A DNA stretch of 64,000 nucleotides from Apoderus coryli (Eukaryota; Arthropoda; Insecta; Coleoptera; Attelabidae): NCBI GenBank assembly GCA_911728435.2, contig OU452209.1:16722869-16786868 (forward strand), in the 5' to 3' direction. The stretch's first letter is position 1. Each line of letters starts with the position of its first letter. Positions 61,373 through 64,000 of the stretch are shown piece by piece. The notes beneath the pieces were generated by a model. It saw only the letters and a list, made by a program, of their open reading frames with translations. It was not told the DNA's origin and did no database searches. Position numbers and translations under genes: made by a program.

Positions 61373-61555
61373 ATCATAAAATCTGTTAATACATTGCAGA
61401 ACACATATATGTTCACTTGTGAAAATTATTTAAATTTTACACATAAAAATTTGGCTCAATGAAGCCCATAAATGAAATTTTTATTTTTAGTCAAATTTTT
61501 ATGTGTAAAATTTAAATAATTTTCACAAGTGAACATATATGTGTTCTGCAATGTA

Positions 61556-62221
61556 CGAGGCATGTTTTTTAAGTAAGTACCGTTTTGGAATTAAAAAAAG
61601 ACGTGCAAAGATATCGCAATAATTTTATTTTTACATGAAAGCCTGTACCTTAATCTATTTTTCTACATAATTTCCGTGAATATTGAGGCACTTGGCATAA
61701 CGTGGCACCAGTTTTTGAATACCCTCCTCATAAAATTCTGCCGCCTGACGTGTTTGTTCCAAAAATGTTGACGGATTTGCACAAAACCCAACGTTTAGGC
61801 AGTGCATTGACTTTCCTTGAGCGGTACCACAATGAAGGTGGAGATTTTTTAGACCAAATTGTTACTGGTGACGAAACATGGGTGGCCTATGTCACACCAG
61901 AATCGAAACAACAATCCATGGAATGGCGACATTCATCATCACCCAAAAGAGTGAAGTTAAACAATTTCTGCCCGGAAAATCATGTGCACAGTTTTTTAGG
62001 ACAGAAAAGCAGTATTGCTAGTGGAGTTTCTGCCTCATAATGAGACAATCAATGCAGCGTCAGGCGGCAGAATTTTATGAGGAGGGTATTCAGAAACTGG
62101 TGCCACGTTGTGACAAGTGCCGCAATATTCACGGAAATTATGTAGAAAAGTAGATTAAGGTACAGGCTTTCTTCTTCTTTTTTTAATTCCAAAACGGTAC
62201 TTACTTAAAAAACATGCCTCG
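61556..62221 (+). mobile_element. mariner remnant with fold-back ends made of its own 3' part
   Basis: The ends begin CGAGGCATGTTTTTTAAGTA and are bordered by TA. About 190 bp at the left end is an inverted copy of the right end, including the transposase C-terminus (RQAAEFYEEGIQKLVPRC on the right, about 62045-62100). Between them the plus strand keeps the central transposase: LGSALTFLERYHNEGGDFLD, IVTGDETWVAYVTPESKQQS (catalytic GDETW) and EWRHSSSPKRVK. The second half of the DDE domain is gone. Confidence 0.9.
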
Positions 62222-62235
62222 TATTAACAGATTTT

Positions 62236-62274
62236 ATGATGATGAGGATATAACCCTCGAAACATGTATGACTG
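62236..62274 (+). ncRNA. Hammerhead-ribozyme-like motif F, degraded
   Basis: The right-arm partner of motif E keeps stem II (GAGG/CCTC), GAAACATGTA and TGAC. It has lost the 5' stem I strand and the start of the CTGATGA core through a small deletion, so it cannot fold as a hammerhead. Confidence 0.6.
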
Positions 62275-62664
62275 ACTATCGATATTGAAAAATATAATAT
62301 GGTTTACTTGTGGAGCAGACGTCGTTTTAATAATTATATATCCACTGCTCCTCTTTATAAGGGATTACTTCGTTAGATAAAAGATATATTTATTCCAGTG
62401 GGGTAAAAATAGGGAGATAAAAAGTGTCACTAACCCCCTATAGCATGCCACTGATTACTTTTTTAAAAAGCATAGCAGTCCCTAAATTTGAAACAAATAT
62501 TTACAGGCGTTTTTGCATTATGGCAAATTTTCGATTTTAAATTTGAACCTTTGACACCCTGTATCTAGAGCACTAAATCCTTTAAGGGTGTTCCTATATC
62601 AAAATACATTAATTAGCGAGAGCTTTCTGTGATAGAGCGCGGTTGAATTTAGAAACACCCTGTA

Positions 62665-63510
62665 TAATTATTTTTGATTGTTAAGATTTTATCTCCATTG
62701 TTAGGCCTGTGAAGCAGTAGTGCTACGGACTGTTTTTGTGCACTTAATCATCAAGTACCAAAACACTTCTTGGGTGTCTTCCTTCCATTTTTATGCTGCT
62801 GCATGGATTCCTTTTTCTCTTAGGCCCATTCTACACGAACCACAAAAACGCGACCGATTAGTCGCCTGAAAATTTTGCCCGTTCTATACGAGCGTGTAGA
62901 CCCCGCGTCTTTGTAGCGCGTGTAACCGGCGAGTCAAACGCGACCCATTCTAGACTAGCGACAAAACGCCTCATATTTGCTATGGATCCCGTACAAGTTG
63001 GGTGCATCGCTGTTCACCAATTAACGTTATTAAGTTTGTTGGCCAAACCACGTACAAGAAGACGTTGGTGTGTACACCCTGTTGGTCCAATCTTTCACGC
63101 AACACCTAGCTTTCACATCCCTATTACAATAATCCTCACTTTTAATATAATATAACACAACACAAATAAATCTTTCAATGTCAGTTTGCAAAGACAAAAA
63201 ACGTGGACTGGTGAAGGATAAATCGGCTCGGCCGGCCAGATGCGTGCAAGTAGCTGCATTTAGAATGACACGTCGCACAGTGGTACAAAATCCAGAAAAG
63301 CTGGCCAAAACCTTAATTTCACCTTGATTTAAACAAGATTTTGTATAATAGGCTTTTATAATTACAGATTACAAAAAAAAGTGGTGAATTTAAAAAAAAA
63401 CAAAATGGCGGATTTAAAATGGCTGGAGACTTTTAGAAAACTTGCTTAAACAACTTAAATTTAATTACCAACAAAAATCATTTCAAAACTGAAAAATAAT
63501 AATAGAGAGG
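62665..63510 (+). pseudogene. Stretch with a small Harbinger transposase remnant
   Basis: At about 63030-63110 the plus strand reads SLLAKPRTRRRWCVHPV, then frame-broken sequence with HATPSFHIP. This is the R-R-W-W-V-H-P block near the N-terminus of PIF/Harbinger transposases. The next 150 bp are too decayed to align by eye. Element ends were not found. The less AT-rich block 62825-62970 has several repeated CGCGAC/GCGACC words. Confidence 0.5.
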
Positions 63511-63514
63511 CAAA

Positions 63515-64000
63515 AATATACAGGGTGATTTATGGTTGATGTTAGGTTCGACGATCATTAAGAGACATATTTACGATCCTCCTAAAAATTTGGTTACTTA
63601 TATACAGTCAATATAATATATTACCCAAAGATTTTTATATTTTTACCTAGTTACAGGGTAATCGCAATTGACCTTAGTGTTAACTATACTTGAACAAATA
63701 AAAGTCTCTTTATTATCACATATTCTAAACAGCAATTAAAGTCTTTTTCAAATGATACATCATGCTCCTATAGGTAAAAATAATGAGGAAAAAGTTTACA
63801 ATTCTTTCCACGGCTGGTTTGTCGAAGCAATTGACATTGATTTTTGGAAAGTCTTGTTTCAATTAGCAATGACAAAGCTCCGTCCTCAGAAAGTGTTCTC
63901 CCTTGAACCGAATTAATTGAGTTTCTGTACTTGGACGGTTTAGTAGGTGTCCCAAACGTAATTTCATGTAAAACATAGGCAGAATCCAATTTTCCAAGGA
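63515..64000 (-). other. Unassigned region with one short frame
   Basis: ACAGGGTGATTTATGGTTG at about 63521 looks like a mariner-type terminus, but no partner falls in the window. On the minus strand 63989-63768 encodes 73 residues including AYVLHEITFGTP, LSEDGALSLLIETRLSKNQC and FPHYFYL. The pattern resembles short repeated insect proteins associated with transposons, but I cannot name a family. It is cut off by the window edge. Confidence 0.35.

Larger units (their letters stand above)
61311..62335. mobile_element. Palindromic hammerhead-bearing element H4, with a mariner inside
   Basis: The left arm starts GAATTATTAAAACGAC and the right arm ends with its complement. The arms match through the hammerhead-like region, then through AAATCTGTTAATACATTGCAG and about 60 bp more to a central loop at about 61474-61500. 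The right arm is interrupted at TA (61554-61555) by a mariner element (61556-62221). Left-arm deletion has removed about 45 bp between AAACGAC and AGTCAGTC. Confidence 0.82.
60944..62664. mobile_element. Non-autonomous DNA element carrying H4
   Basis: The ends ACAGGGTGTTTCTAAATTCG and the complement at 62645-62664 form inverted repeats that extend inward through CTCTCGCTAATT. Removing H4 leaves about 0.7 kb, without coding sequence. Blocks on the two sides (for example GCGTTTTTG.ATTATGGCAAATTTTCGA near 61133 and 62510) are direct repeats, so the interior is repetitive. It resembles mariner-type ends, bordered by TA. Confidence 0.75.

Noticed and set aside
62825..62970. GC-richer block with repeated CGCGAC words, considered as a CpG island or promoter
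   Set aside because: It lies beside a Harbinger remnant, and the words look like subterminal repeats of such an element. No gene starts nearby in the window.

Overview
The window is AT-rich nuclear DNA from an arthropod, most likely an insect (a beetle is my low-confidence guess). It holds spliced genes with GT/AG introns, dense nested transposons and very few uninterrupted coding stretches. Four conserved genes can be rebuilt exon by exon with every splice phase in agreement: COX10 (+, 237-6270), an acylphosphatase (-, 10497-6418), ribosomal protein S6 kinase S6K (-, 39067-25792) and transformer-2 (+, 40959-60424). COX10 and the acylphosphatase converge with only 147 bp between their stop codons. 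S6K and tra2 are divergent, with 1.9 kb between start codons.

Most of the sequence is mobile DNA lying in the introns of these genes and between them. There are about a dozen non-LTR retrotransposon (LINE) fragments of several related Jockey/CR1-like families. DNA elements include hAT (33602-34949, and a non-autonomous copy at 39369-40047, both with 8-bp target duplications), PIF/Harbinger (32031-33080, 53132-53702, a fragment near 63040), piggyBac (51389-52826, a fragment near 18694), pogo (45190-50223), several mariner/IS630-type elements, and two fold-back elements with inverted arms of about 0.8 kb (13948-17469 and 22871-25461). Nesting is up to four deep, and many junctions show the pre-insertion site, so relative ages can be read.

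Layout: 0.2-6.3 kb COX10, with three LINE fragments in its last intron. 6.4-10.5 kb acylphosphatase, with an integrase-type transposon remnant and a split LINE in its introns. 10.5-25.5 kb is gene-free transposon-rich DNA. 25.8-39.1 kb S6K, whose fifth intron carries 27 copies of a 172-bp satellite and whose fourth coding intron (33552-37913) carries a hAT element and a decayed THAP-domain gene. 39.1-41 kb shared upstream region. 41-60.4 kb tra2, whose eight coding exons total only 768 nt. 60.4-64 kb transposon remnants.

The most unusual signal is a family of palindromic elements (17619-18522, 17825-18252, 47564-47819, 61311-62335). Their arms carry a motif with the layout of a type I hammerhead ribozyme: a 4-bp stem I, CTGATGA, a stem II, GAA, then ACATGT and A. 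Stems I and II differ in sequence between copies but mostly keep base pairing, as expected of a structured RNA. Hammerheads are known in Penelope-like and other retroelements; finding them on both arms of short palindromic elements with no visible coding region is worth following up.
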